Origin: Brevibacterium permense
Lineage (GTDB): Bacteria > Actinomycetota > Actinomycetes > Actinomycetales > Brevibacteriaceae
NCBI RefSeq assembly: GCF_013280495.1
Contig: NZ_JABSSX010000005.1
Location: forward strand, 186,001-250,000
Length of the DNA stretch: 64,000 bases
Direction: 5' to 3'
In this document: piece by piece, positions 15,777-24,920 of the stretch
Numbering within the stretch: position 1 is the first letter of the stretch
How the letters are laid out: the number at the start of each line of letters is the position of its first letter
Translations under genes and position numbers: made by a program
Notes under the pieces: model-generated
What the model saw: the letters and a program-made list of their open reading frames with translations, nothing else
Told to the model about the DNA's origin: nothing
The model's database searches: none

Positions 15777-17582
15777 ATGAGTTCTTTCGACAGCACGGAC
15801 CCGTCCCGCTCACCCGGTGATGGCGGCAACAGCTCCGCGATGGGAGATTCTTTCGCCCAGGGCCGCCCATCTCCCGATGCGATCATCGTCGGAGCCGGTC
15901 TCGCCGGACTCGTCGCCGCCCATGAGCTCACCCAGGCCGGCAAGCGGGTACTCATCCTCGATCAGGAGAACCGCGCCAACCTCGGCGGACAGGCGTTCTG
16001 GTCCCTCGGCGGGCTCTTCCTCATCGACTCCCCCGAACAGCGGCGACTGCGCATCCACGATTCACTCGAGCTCGCCAAGGACGACTGGGCCACCTCGGCG
16101 GGCTTCGACCGCGACGAGGATCATTGGCCCCGGAAATGGGCGGAGGCCTACCTCGAGTTCGCCGCCGGCGAGAAGCGCCAGTACCTGCGTGACCTCGGCT
16201 TACGTCTGACCCCGATTGTCGGTTGGGCCGAACGCGGTGGGTCCGGGGCAGGCGAGCACGGCAATTCCGTGCCCCGGTTCCACCTCACCTGGGGCACCGG
16301 CCCCGAGGTGGTCCGAGTCTTCCGTGAGCCTGTCGAGACCGCGGAGGCCGCCGGAGGCGTCGAGTTCGCCTTCCGTCACCGCGTGGACGAACTCATCACC
16401 GAGGCTGGAGCCGTCGTCGGTGTCCGTGGGCGGACGCTCGTCCCCAGCCACACCGCCCGCGGAGTCGAATCGAACCGCGACGAACTCGCCGACTTCGAAC
16501 TCCGGGCACCCGCCGTCATCGTCACCACCGGCGGCATCGGACACAATTTCGAACTGATGAAGAAGTACTGGCCGGTCGACCGCCTCGGCGAGTTCCCGGA
16601 TACGATGCTCGCCGGAGTGCCCGCTCATGTGGACGGGCGGATGCTGCAGATCGCCGAGGATGCCGGAGCCAGCCTCATCAACCGGGACCGGATCTGGGCG
16701 TATACGGAGGGCATCGAGAACTGGAACCCGATCTGGCCGGGGCACGGGATCCGCATCATTCCGGGGCCGTCGTCGATGTGGTTCGATGCCGAGGGCAATC
16801 GGTTCCCTGCGCCGAACTATCCCGGCTTCGATACGAATCGGACGATGCGCACGATCCTTGAGACCGGGCACGACTATTCGTGGTTCGTGCTCAACGAGTC
16901 GATCATCCGCAAGGAATTCGCGCTCTCCGGTTCGGAGCAGAACCCGGACCTCACGGAGAAGGACATTCGGATCACGCTCGATCGGGTGCGCTCCTCCGAT
17001 GCGCCGGGGCCGATCGAGGCCTTCAAGAAGTACGGCTCCGATTTCGTCGTGGCCGAGACCACCGAGGAACTGGTGGCGGGAATGAACGAACGCTCCCGCG
17101 GGCCGGTCATCGATCACGACCACCTCGTTGAGCAGATCCGGCAGCGGGACCGGCAGACCGAGCACGCTTTTTCGAAGGACGCGCAGGTCCAGGCCATCCA
17201 CAATGCGCGGTCCTATCTGGGCGACAAGATCGTGCGTGCGGTCAAACCGCACAAGATCCTCGACTCGACGCACGGTCCGCTCATTGCTGTGCGTCTGAGC
17301 CTGCTTTCACGCAAGACCCTCGGCGGGCTGGAGACGAACCTCGACGGGCAGGTGCTCGCGGGATCCGGCAAGACTATCCCGGGCCTCTACGCCGCCGGCG
17401 AGGTCACCGGTTTCGGGGGCGGCGGAATGCACGGGTACAACGCGCTCGAGGGAACGTTCCTCGGCGGGTGCATCTTCTCCGGCCTCCGCGCCGGACGCGC
17501 TGCCGCCGAGCAGGCGGGCCGTGCGGTGACATCTGTGCGACCGGAAAACGGGTCTGCACGAGGCGAAGCAGCGCACTCGTGA
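15777..17582 (+). CDS. FAD-binding dehydrogenase (fumarate reductase/3-ketosteroid dehydrogenase-like flavoprotein)
   Basis: A 601-residue flavoprotein. The Rossmann motif DAIIVGAGLAGLVAAHEL is at about residues 35-52, with the acidic ribose-binding end VLILDQE near 65. C-terminal FAD contacts are GLYAAGEVTGFGGGGMHGYN and LGGCIFSGLRAGR near 540-580. The family (old COG3573) is found in many actinobacteria; the substrate is unknown, with KSTD-like dehydrogenation a possibility. ATG 15777 has GAGGAG six bases upstream. Its stop overlaps the GTG of the next SDR gene, so the two oxidoreductases are probably co-expressed and may act on the same compound. Confidence 0.8.
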   Translation: MSSFDSTDPSRSPGDGGNSSAMGDSFAQGRPSPDAIIVGAGLAGLVAAHELTQAGKRVLILDQENRANLGGQAFWSLGGLFLIDSPEQRRLRIHDSLELAKDDWATSAGFDRDEDHWPRKWAEAYLEFAAGEKRQYLRDLGLRLTPIVGWAERGGSGAGEHGNSVPRFHLTWGTGPEVVRVFREPVETAEAAGGVEFAFRHRVDELITEAGAVVGVRGRTLVPSHTARGVESNRDELADFELRAPAVIVTTGGIGHNFELMKKYWPVDRLGEFPDTMLAGVPAHVDGRMLQIAEDAGASLINRDRIWAYTEGIENWNPIWPGHGIRIIPGPSSMWFDAEGNRFPAPNYPGFDTNRTMRTILETGHDYSWFVLNESIIRKEFALSGSEQNPDLTEKDIRITLDRVRSSDAPGPIEAFKKYGSDFVVAETTEELVAGMNERSRGPVIDHDHLVEQIRQRDRQTEHAFSKDAQVQAIHNARSYLGDKIVRAVKPHKILDSTHGPLIAVRLSLLSRKTLGGLETNLDGQVLAGSGKTIPGLYAAGEVTGFGGGGMHGYNALEGTFLGGCIFSGLRAGRAAAEQAGRAVTSVRPENGSARGEAAHS

Positions 17583-18418
17583 CCGGCAGCGCGCGTACAG
17601 CCCTCACCGTCTTAGTCACCGGCGGCACCTCGGGAATCGGTCGAGCCGTCGCCGAGGCGCTGGCGGCGAAAGGCTGCACGGTGCTGGCAACCAGCCGGAA
17701 CCCGGACCGCATCCCCCCTGCCGATCGGATCCCCGGTGTCAGATATCTTCCGCTGGACCTCGCCGACCCGGATGGCCCCAACCGGCTGGCCGCGGAGCTC
17801 GAGGAACTCGGCCTGTTCGACGGCATCGACGTGCTCGTCAACAATGCCGGTGAGAGCCAGTCGGGTCCGTTCGAAGAGCTGCCGGCCGGTGCCGTCGAAC
17901 GGCTCTTCCGTACGAACGTGTTCGGACCGGTTCGACTGAGCCAACTCGTCCTGCCCGGGATGCGTGCGCGGCGGGCGGGACGCATCATCATGGTCGGGTC
18001 GATGCTCGCCAGCTTCCCTTTGGCCCACCGCAGTTCGTATTCTGCGGCGAAGGCGGCTCTGCGCGCTTTCGCCACGGCGGCTCGGCAGGAGCTCTCGCCC
18101 TTCGGCGTCTGGGTGACCACCGTCGAACCGGGATCGATCGCCACGGGTATCGGGCTGCGGCGGACGAAGTACCTCGAAGCGGGGTCGACCTATACGCGGG
18201 ACGTGACGACGATGCTCGAGCACCTCGACGCCAACGAACGCGGCGGCATTCCGGCCGACAAAGTCGCGGCCACGATCGTCGCTGCGATCGTCGCGCCGAG
18301 ACCGCGGGAGTTCTACGCCGTCGGCAGCAGAGCACCGCTGCCGTTCCTGCTGGGGCGTGCGCTTCCGCGCGAGCTTGTATCGAAAATCGTCGCCGCCCAG
18401 CACGGGCTCAAGCGGTAA
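17579..18418 (+). CDS. Short-chain dehydrogenase/reductase
   Basis: A 279-residue classical SDR with the cofactor motif TGGTSGIG (about residue 15), NNAG (about 88), the catalytic Ser in MVGSML and YSAAK (about 154). The GTG start at 17579 overlaps the TGA of the FAD dehydrogenase gene by four bases. The arrangement suggests an NAD(P)-dependent step paired with the flavoprotein. The C-terminal LPRELVSKIVAAQ resembles SDRs with a short membrane-associated tail. The substrate is unknown. Confidence 0.8.
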   Translation: MTGSARTALTVLVTGGTSGIGRAVAEALAAKGCTVLATSRNPDRIPPADRIPGVRYLPLDLADPDGPNRLAAELEELGLFDGIDVLVNNAGESQSGPFEELPAGAVERLFRTNVFGPVRLSQLVLPGMRARRAGRIIMVGSMLASFPLAHRSSYSAAKAALRAFATAARQELSPFGVWVTTVEPGSIATGIGLRRTKYLEAGSTYTRDVTTMLEHLDANERGGIPADKVAATIVAAIVAPRPREFYAVGSRAPLPFLLGRALPRELVSKIVAAQHGLKR

Positions 18419-18502
18419 GCGTCTCAGCCGCCGGGTCCGGCGGATTGGTGTACCGCTGATCTCCGGCTGTACCGCTGAACCTGGTCGCCGGGGCCCAGCG
18501 TC

Positions 18503-19435
18503 CTACTGCAGGCGGGACGGGATGAGGTGTTGGGTGGTCGAGATGCCGAGCACCCGCTGCTGCCGGGACAGGTTGTACGTCCGATCCGACTGCAGGTATC
18601 TGACGAGGAAGAGCTTCGCCCGGTCCCCGCGCTTGAACACGCCCTTGATCTTGAGTCCCAGCTTCGCCGACACCAGCGCCTTGTCCTTCGCGACACCCTC
18701 GATGACGACCTGGTCATAGCCCATCCGAGCGAAGTGAGTGACCACAGCCTCTTTGAGCCGGTACGGAATCGGATCACCGATATTGAAGGGACCCGCCGCC
18801 GAAGGCACGTCGAGGCAGGCGAGCGCGGCCCGCACGACATTGTCGACGTGGGTCAGGGTGACCTTCTGCCTGCCCCCGCCGGGCAGCCGCAGCACACCCT
18901 TCTTCGACATCCGCGACAGGAACGGCATGAGCATCGTCTCCCCCGGACCGTAGACAGCCGCGGGACGCAGGATAGCAGCATCGGGACGGAGCCTCATGAC
19001 GAGCTGCTCGGCGAGAGCATGGGTGCGAGAATATGCGTCGGCGAAGTCGTTGGGGTCCTTCGGACCGGCTTCCTCCCACAGCTCGGCGTGGGGTTCGGAC
19101 TCGGAGTACACCGTCGTCGAGGAGACGTGCACGATGCGGGCCTTCGGAAACGCATCGAGGACATGACGTGTGCCCGTCACCTTCACGTTGTAGAGAGCGT
19201 CGTCATCGGCACTGACCGAGGCGATTCCGGCACAGTGGAAGACCGCGGTCACATTCTTGGCCAGGGAGGTCACCGACGCGGACGCAGGTTCGGTGATGTC
19301 CCAGTGTTGGAAGTTCACCCCGGGGATCTCGGGATCTCGCCGGGACAGCGCGTAGACCGTTTCGTCCCTTTCGGCGAGCGCCCGTGCAATGGCACCACCG
19401 ATGAAGCCGCTGGCTCCGGTCACTATCACCGCCAC
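18503..19435 (-). CDS. NAD-dependent epimerase/dehydratase family protein (extended SDR)
   Basis: A 310-residue extended SDR with GASGFIGG at residues 7-14, FHCAG near 67-71 and VHVSSTTVYSE near 102. The usual YxxxK catalytic pair reads Y135-S-R-T-H139, so the lysine is replaced by histidine; activity may be altered or lost. The GTG start at 19435 has GAGGGA upstream. The gene converges with the SDR at 17579-18418. A crotonase gene lies just upstream in the same direction (33 bases), possibly as one unit. Confidence 0.78.
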   Translation of the reverse strand: MAVIVTGASGFIGGAIARALAERDETVYALSRRDPEIPGVNFQHWDITEPASASVTSLAKNVTAVFHCAGIASVSADDDALYNVKVTGTRHVLDAFPKARIVHVSSTTVYSESEPHAELWEEAGPKDPNDFADAYSRTHALAEQLVMRLRPDAAILRPAAVYGPGETMLMPFLSRMSKKGVLRLPGGGRQKVTLTHVDNVVRAALACLDVPSAAGPFNIGDPIPYRLKEAVVTHFARMGYDQVVIEGVAKDKALVSAKLGLKIKGVFKRGDRAKLFLVRYLQSDRTYNLSRQQRVLGISTTQHLIPSRLQ

Positions 19436-19468
19436 AACGTTCCCTCTCTCATCTTCGCGCCCACCGCC

Positions 19469-20248
19469 TCAGCGGCGGTGCTGCCACTGCGGCTCCCTCT
19501 TCGTCAGAAAGGCGTCGATCCCTTCCTGCGCATCGGCCGCGACGGCATTGTCCGCCATCACCTGCGACATCCGCGCATAGGCGTCGGCCACAGGCAGCTC
19601 CCGCTGTTCGTAGAACGCGGCCTTTCCTAGGGCAACTGTAGCCGACGAGGCGGACGCGACCTTGAGAGCCAATTCCAAGGTGGCGGACTCGAGGTCGGCG
19701 TCGGCGACGACATCGGAGACGAGACCGAACTTCAGCGCATCCTCGGCGGTCACGAAATCACCGGTCAGCAGCATCCGCATCGCCTGCTTCGCCGGCACCG
19801 CACGGGAGAGGGCCACCATCGGAGTCGAACAGAACAGACCGATCTTCACTCCCGGAGTTGCGAATCTGGCGGACTCGGCGGCAACGGCCAGATCGCAGGT
19901 CGCCACCAGCTGGCAGCCGGCCGCCGTGGCCACACCCTGCACCTGCGCGATGACCGGCTGTGGGATGGATTGGATGAGCTGCATCAGTCGGGCACAGGCG
20001 TCGAACGTGGTCTGCTGCGTCTCCAGATCCGCCCCGCGGATCTCGGTGAGATCATGACCGGAGCTGAACACATGACCGGCGGTGATGAGGATGACCGCGC
20101 GCACATCGGTACGCTGCCCCACCTCGGTGAGGGTGTCGATGAGGTCTTCCATGACCTCACGCGACAGTGCGTTGCGCGTGGACGGCCGGTTGATCGTCAC
20201 GGACGCGACTCCGTCGTCGAACTGCGCGAATACAATTGATTCCGACAT
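19469..20248 (-). CDS. Enoyl-CoA hydratase family protein (ECHDC3-like)
   Basis: A 259-residue crotonase: VASVTINRPSTRNALS at the N-terminus, HVFSSGHDLTEIRG (about 60) and GVATAAGCQLVATCDLAVA (about 103), then PGVKIGLFCSTPMVALSRAV. The SSGHDL and IGLFCSTP pattern is that of the enoyl-CoA hydratase domain-containing 3 group, whose natural substrate is unsettled. The reading frame stays open far upstream, but that part is antisense to the antiporter gene, and MSESIVFAQF at 20248 is the natural start. Confidence 0.82.
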   Translation of the reverse strand: MSESIVFAQFDDGVASVTINRPSTRNALSREVMEDLIDTLTEVGQRTDVRAVILITAGHVFSSGHDLTEIRGADLETQQTTFDACARLMQLIQSIPQPVIAQVQGVATAAGCQLVATCDLAVAAESARFATPGVKIGLFCSTPMVALSRAVPAKQAMRMLLTGDFVTAEDALKFGLVSDVVADADLESATLELALKVASASSATVALGKAAFYEQRELPVADAYARMSQVMADNAVAADAQEGIDAFLTKREPQWQHRR

Positions 20249-20356
20249 AGCCTCATTCTGCCAAAGGTCGCCGGGCCCGGCGCGGAATCTGCGCAGACGA
20301 TTTCCGCCCGCCTCCGGACACATCTGCCTCGGTGGGAGCGATTCGGAGGGACTGGC

Positions 20357-21934
20357 ATGACCACACTGCTGATGATCATCGGATTCGGTGCCGCCACCTC
20401 GGTGGTGGTCGGATTGGGGCAGAAGCTCAAGCTTCCGTGGCCGGCGCTCATGGTCCTCATCGGCATCGCCGGTGCGTTCATCCCCACCTTCGCCGAGGTG
20501 GCCATCGATCCGGAGCTCGTCCTCCCTCTCTTCCTGCCGCCCCTGCTCTTCGCCGCCGCACAGAAGACATCGTGGGCGCTGTTCGCGATCCGGTGGCGCA
20601 CGATCCTCGGCATGTCCGTGGCCCTCGTCGGTGTCACCGTGGCCGCCGTCACCGGGTCCGCTGTCTTCCTCATCCCCGGAATCACCATCGCCGCGGCCAT
20701 CGCACTCGGCGCGATGCTCGCCCCACCCGACCCGGTCGCTGTCGAAGCCGTGGCCAGCACCGTGTCGATCCCCCGCCGCATCATGTCGACCCTGCAGAGC
20801 GAAGGCCTGTTCAACGATGCCGCCTCGCTGGTCATCTTCCAGACCGCGATGGCCGCGGTATTGGCCGGCACCGAGGTGGACTACGCAGATCTGGCCGTGT
20901 CGTTCGTCGTCTCCGCCGTCGTGGCGATCATCGTCGGCTTGGTGCTGTCCTTCGCCGCCTGGTGGGTGATGGAGAAGATCGATCACACGATCGCTCGGTC
21001 CTCCCTTATGCTCGTCCTGCCCTTCGGCGTCTACCTCGTGGCCGAGCACTTCCACGCCAGCGGGGTCATCGCCGTCGTCGTAGCCGCTCTCGAAGTGCGG
21101 CGCCGCGATGTCGAGGGGAACTCGGCGGAGCGGGTGACGCAGAATTCGACGTGGCAGGTCCTCGAGATGCTCATCACCGGAATCGCCTTCGGACTCATCG
21201 GCCTCGATCTGCGTCTCATCGTCGAATCCGAGCATGCCGACCTCGGGCGAGCGCTGCTCGTCGGCACGCTCATCGCTCTCATCGTCGTGGCCGTCCGTTT
21301 CGTCTGGCTGCTGCTCGGCACGCTCATCGAACGCAAGCGACGCGAGGAGGATCCGGATGCCGCGCCCTTGAGCGTCCGCGATGCCACGCTGATGACCTGG
21401 GGCGGGATGCGCGGCCTCGCCACGGTCGCCTTGGCGCTGTCGATCCCGGCCACGACGAGTTCCGGTGCCCCGTTCCCCGGGCGGTCCTATGTCGTCGTCG
21501 CGGCCGCGGTGGTCCTGCTGCTCACGCTGGTGCTGGCGGGCCTGAGTTTTCCGACCGTCGTCGCTGTGCTCGGCATCGACGACGAGGCGGAGAAGGAACA
21601 TCAGGCGACCAGGGACATCGCTCTGCGTGCCTACAAGGCTGCGATGCGCGAGATCAAGAATGATGACAGTCTGCCCGACGACGTCATCGAACCCCTGCGG
21701 GCGAGGTTCAAAGTCCTGCACGATCAGCTCAGCGGAACCACCGATGACCAGGCGAGCTCGGAGCAGGCGATGGCGTTCAAGGAACACCGGGAGCAGATGC
21801 TGGCCGTGCAGAAGAAAGCCATGCAGTCCGCGCGCGCCGAGGTGCTCAAGGCCCGGCGCGAACGCGGGACCGATCCCGAGATCGCCGACCGCGTGCTCCA
21901 CCGCTTCGACCTCCAGTCGGTCATCACGAGGTAG
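20357..21934 (+). CDS. CPA1-family monovalent cation/proton antiporter
   Basis: A 525-residue membrane protein with about 11-12 hydrophobic segments over residues 1-405 and a charged cytoplasmic tail of about 115 residues predicted to be helical (EIKNDDSLPDDVIEPLRARF, REQMLAVQKKAMQSARAEVL). The CPA1 signature LAPPDPVAVEAVAS is at about residues 121-134 and contains the conserved Asp; SEGLFNDAASLVIF follows. Such proteins exchange Na+ or K+ for H+ in pH and salt homeostasis. The start has CGGAGGG seven bases upstream. Confidence 0.88.
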   Translation: MTTLLMIIGFGAATSVVVGLGQKLKLPWPALMVLIGIAGAFIPTFAEVAIDPELVLPLFLPPLLFAAAQKTSWALFAIRWRTILGMSVALVGVTVAAVTGSAVFLIPGITIAAAIALGAMLAPPDPVAVEAVASTVSIPRRIMSTLQSEGLFNDAASLVIFQTAMAAVLAGTEVDYADLAVSFVVSAVVAIIVGLVLSFAAWWVMEKIDHTIARSSLMLVLPFGVYLVAEHFHASGVIAVVVAALEVRRRDVEGNSAERVTQNSTWQVLEMLITGIAFGLIGLDLRLIVESEHADLGRALLVGTLIALIVVAVRFVWLLLGTLIERKRREEDPDAAPLSVRDATLMTWGGMRGLATVALALSIPATTSSGAPFPGRSYVVVAAAVVLLLTLVLAGLSFPTVVAVLGIDDEAEKEHQATRDIALRAYKAAMREIKNDDSLPDDVIEPLRARFKVLHDQLSGTTDDQASSEQAMAFKEHREQMLAVQKKAMQSARAEVLKARRERGTDPEIADRVLHRFDLQSVITR

Positions 21935-21996
21935 GTGCGGGGGACAGGGGCACGCATCCGGGCGGGATACTTCGAAGAAGATTCCTCTGGAAATTC

Positions 21997-22023
21997 AAAG
22001 TTGAGCGGAATAGACTCAACTTT
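21997..22023. promoter_or_regulatory. HAIR-type HspR operator upstream of clpB
   Basis: A perfect inverted repeat AAAGTTGAG / CTCAACTTT with a 9-base spacer. The core TTGAG-N9-CTCAA equals the HAIR consensus CTTGAGT-N7-ACTCAAG bound by the HspR repressor in Streptomyces and mycobacteria. It ends 61 bases before the clpB start, so heat-inducible repression of clpB by HspR is likely. No hspR gene is in the window. Confidence 0.75.
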
Positions 22024-22084
22024 GTCGATGTTGTTTTTGGTGAGAGTTCGAATCAGCCCAGAATCTTAAGAAGGAGATGCGCAG

Positions 22085-24691
22085 ATGGACGCACAGATGA
22101 CAACCAAATCCCGGGAGGCTCTGCAGACTGCGGTCAACGACGTCGTCGCCCGGCACAACAACCAGATCGAACCGGCCCACGTCGTGGCCGCGCTGCTCAA
22201 GCAGCCCGACTCCCTGGCCTCGGCCCTGCTGACGAAGGTCGGTGCCGACCCGCAGTCGGTGCTCACCGCGATTGAAGCAGTGATCGCCGGGTTCCCCACG
22301 GTCAGCGGAGCCTCGGTCAGCCAGCCGGGCCTGTCCCGCGCCGGACTCGAGATGATGAACCTCGCGCAGGAGGAGATGACCTCCCTGGGCGATCAGTTCG
22401 TTTCGACCGAGCACCTGCTGCTCGCAGCGGCGGCCGGACATGACGGCGCCGGAGAGACGTTGCGCGCGAATGGGGCGAACCGGGACGCACTGCTTGCGGC
22501 CCTGCCCGAACTGCGCGGAGGCAAGAAGGTCACTTCGGAGAACCCCGAGGAGACCATGCAGTCGCTGGAGAAGTTCGGCGTCGACCTCACCGCCGCCGCC
22601 CGCGAAGGCAAGCTCGACCCGGTGATCGGCCGCGACAAGGAAGTGCGCCGCGTCGTCCAGGTGCTCTCGCGCAGGACGAAGAACAACCCCGTCCTCATCG
22701 GTGATCCCGGCGTCGGCAAGACCGCCGTCGTCGAGGGCCTGGCCCAGCGGATCGTGGCCGGAGACGTGCCCGAATCGCTGCGGGACAAGACGCTGATCAG
22801 CCTCGACCTGTCCGCCATGGTCGCCGGTGCGAAGTACCGCGGCGAGTTCGAGGAGCGGCTCAAGGCCGTGCTCGAGGAGATCAAGAACTCCGACGGGCAG
22901 ATCATCACCTTCATCGACGAGCTCCACACTATCGTCGGAGCCGGCGCCGGCGGGGACTCCTCGATGGACGCGGGCAATATGCTCAAGCCGATGCTCGCCC
23001 GCGGCGAGCTGCGGATGATCGGCGCCACGACCCTGGACGAGTACCGCGAGAACATCGAAAAGGACCCCGCCCTTGAGCGCAGGTTCCAGCAGGTGTTCGT
23101 CGGAGAGCCCAGCGTCGAGGACACGATCGCGATCCTCCGCGGGCTCAAGGAACGCTACGAGGCGCACCACAAGGTCTCGATCAATGACGGCGCGCTGGTG
23201 GCCGCGGCGACGATGTCAGACCGGTACATCACCGGCAGGCAGCTGCCGGACAAGGCCATCGACCTCGTCGACGAGGCGGCCTCCCGCCTGCGGATGGAGA
23301 TCGACTCGGCTCCGGTCGAGATCGATGAGCTCCGCCGCGCCGTGGATCGCCTGAAGATGGAGGAAATGGCCCTGTCGAAGGAGACCGATTCCGCATCGGC
23401 CGAACGCCTGAGCGCCCTACGCGCCGACCTCGCCGACAAAGAGGAGGAGTTGCGTTCGCTCGAAGCGACGTGGGAGTCCCAGCGTGCCGGCCTCAACCGG
23501 GTCGGTGAGCTGAAGACGAAGCTCGACGAACTGCGCTCGCAGGCCGAGAAGGCTCAGCGCGACACGGACCTCGAGACCGCATCCCGCCTGCTCTACGGGG
23601 AGATCCCCGCCGTGCAGAAGGAGATCGCCGAAGCCGAAGCAGCAGAGGCTCAGGCCGAAGCCGGTCAGACCTCGGATCCGATGGTCTCGGACAAGGTCTC
23701 GAGCAGCGATATCGCCGAGGTGGTCTCCTCCTGGACGGGCATCCCCGCAGGACGCCTCGTCCAAGGTGAGGTCGAGAAGCTGCTCGAAGCCGAGAACATC
23801 CTCGGTGAGCGCCTCATCGGTCAGAAGAACGCCGTCGCCGCGGTCTCCGACGCCATCCGCCGTTCGCGTGCGGGTGTCGCCGACCCCGACCGTCCGACCG
23901 GTTCGTTCCTGTTCCTCGGGCCCACCGGTGTGGGTAAGACGGAGCTCGCGAAGTCGCTGGCGGACTTCCTGTTCGACGATGAGAAGGCCCTGATCAGGAT
24001 CGATATGAGCGAATACGGTGAGAAGCACACCGTGTCCCGCCTCGTCGGTGCCCCTCCGGGCTACGTCGGATACGACGAGGGCGGCCAGCTCACCGAAGCG
24101 GTCCGCCGTCGTCCGTACTCCGTCGTCCTGCTCGACGAGGTGGAGAAGGCGCACCCGTCCGTCTTCGACATCCTGCTGCAGGTCCTCGATGACGGCCGCC
24201 TCACCGATGGTCAGGGCCGTACGGTCGATTTCAGGAACACCATCCTGATCCTGACTTCGAACCTCGGTTCGCAGTTCCTCGTCGACAAGAGCCTGTCGAC
24301 CGAGGAGCAGAGGTCCAAGGTGCTTGATGTCGTGCATTCGACGTTCAAGCCCGAGTTCCTCAACCGGCTCGACGACATCGTGCTCTTCGATGCACTCAGC
24401 CAAACCGAGCTCGCGTCGATCGTCGATCTGCAGATCGCGCAGATGTCGCGCAGGCTCTCCGACCGCCGGATCTCGCTCGAGGTCACACAGGCTGCCGAGG
24501 ACTGGCTGGCCCTCGAAGGCTACGATCCGGCGTTCGGCGCCCGGCCGCTGCGGAGACTCGTCCAGCGCGAGATCGGTGACAGGCTGGCCCGCGCACTGCT
24601 CGCCGGAGACATCGTCGACGGGGACACCGTGGTCGTCGACCTGCCCGAAGACCCCGAGGCCACCGGCCTGGAGCTGCGCCCCAAGCGGTAA
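22085..24691 (+). CDS. clpB: ATP-dependent chaperone ClpB
   Basis: An 868-residue Hsp100 disaggregase. The Clp N-terminal domain occupies about residues 1-145. The first AAA+ module has Walker [10 protein letters not shown] near 207 and [14 protein letters not shown] near 278. The coiled-coil middle domain is at about 405-520 ([20 protein letters not shown]). The second AAA+ module has [13 protein letters not shown] near 612 and [10 protein letters not shown] near 681, with a C-terminal domain containing [11 protein letters not shown]. It works with DnaK/DnaJ to resolubilise aggregates in the cytoplasm. The ATG has AAGGAG eight bases upstream and lies behind the HAIR operator. The length is normal for the family. 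Confidence 0.97.
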   Translation: MDAQMTTKSREALQTAVNDVVARHNNQIEPAHVVAALLKQPDSLASALLTKVGADPQSVLTAIEAVIAGFPTVSGASVSQPGLSRAGLEMMNLAQEEMTSLGDQFVSTEHLLLAAAAGHDGAGETLRANGANRDALLAALPELRGGKKVTSENPEETMQSLEKFGVDLTAAAREGKLDPVIGRDKEVRRVVQVLSRRTKNNPVLIGDPGVGKTAVVEGLAQRIVAGDVPESLRDKTLISLDLSAMVAGAKYRGEFEERLKAVLEEIKNSDGQIITFIDELHTIVGAGAGGDSSMDAGNMLKPMLARGELRMIGATTLDEYRENIEKDPALERRFQQVFVGEPSVEDTIAILRGLKERYEAHHKVSINDGALVAAATMSDRYITGRQLPDKAIDLVDEAASRLRMEIDSAPVEIDELRRAVDRLKMEEMALSKETDSASAERLSALRADLADKEEELRSLEATWESQRAGLNRVGELKTKLDELRSQAEKAQRDTDLETASRLLYGEIPAVQKEIAEAEAAEAQAEAGQTSDPMVSDKVSSSDIAEVVSSWTGIPAGRLVQGEVEKLLEAENILGERLIGQKNAVAAVSDAIRRSRAGVADPDRPTGSFLFLGPTGVGKTELAKSLADFLFDDEKALIRIDMSEYGEKHTVSRLVGAPPGYVGYDEGGQLTEAVRRRPYSVVLLDEVEKAHPSVFDILLQVLDDGRLTDGQGRTVDFRNTILILTSNLGSQFLVDKSLSTEEQRSKVLDVVHSTFKPEFLNRLDDIVLFDALSQTELASIVDLQIAQMSRRLSDRRISLEVTQAAEDWLALEGYDPAFGARPLRRLVQREIGDRLARALLAGDIVDGDTVVVDLPEDPEATGLELRPKR

Positions 24692-24721
24692 GCCTCACCG
24701 CCGGGGCGTGCTGCGCGGATT

Positions 24722-24783
24722 CAGCCCAGTTTGAGTTGAATAGCCCATGTTCAAACAGGTGCTATTCAACTCAAACTGGGCTG
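24722..24783. repeat. Perfect 23-base inverted repeat between convergent genes
   Basis: The arms 24722-24744 and 24761-24783 are exact complements over 23 bases (CAGCCCAGTTTGAGTTGAAT...) with a 16-base loop. It lies 30 bases past the clpB stop and ahead of the convergent HTTM gene, so it could be a two-way terminator. The arms are longer and more exact than termination needs. Confidence 0.85.
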
Positions 24784-24812
24784 TTTCGCTGACCGCAGCG
24801 CGGCACAGCACA

Positions 24813-24882
24813 GAAATGGGACACCCTGCTCTGGATCGCTCATTTTCTTCGGTGAGCATTTCAGAGCAGGGTGTCCCATTTC
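24813..24882. repeat. Perfect 21-base inverted repeat next to the previous one
   Basis: The arms 24813-24833 (GAAATGGGACACCCTGCTCT...) and 24862-24882 are exact complements. The 28-base loop holds a further GCTCA/TGAGC stem. Its sequence is unrelated to the neighbouring inverted repeat, so two distinct palindromes share one 229-base intergenic gap. Confidence 0.85.
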
Positions 24883-24920
24883 AGCATCTGCCGATTGCTG
24901 AGCGCTATGCGCGACGGTTA

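Noticed and set aside
16200-17273. Minus-strand 357-codon reading frame
   Set aside because: It lies entirely inside the FAD dehydrogenase gene on the opposite strand and has no family features.
20249-21901. Very long minus-strand reading frame extending the crotonase gene to 810 codons
   Set aside because: The upstream part is His/Asp/Glu/Gly-rich and antisense to the well-supported CPA1 antiporter; the crotonase starts naturally at 20248.
22046-22054. GTTCGAATC as the T-loop of a tRNA
   Set aside because: No acceptor or anticodon stem can be folded around it; it is part of the clpB leader.
24692-24920. A small RNA gene formed by the two inverted repeats after clpB
   Set aside because: No promoter-like sequence is visible in the gap, and both hairpins lie in terminator positions for convergent genes; expression data would be required to claim an RNA.
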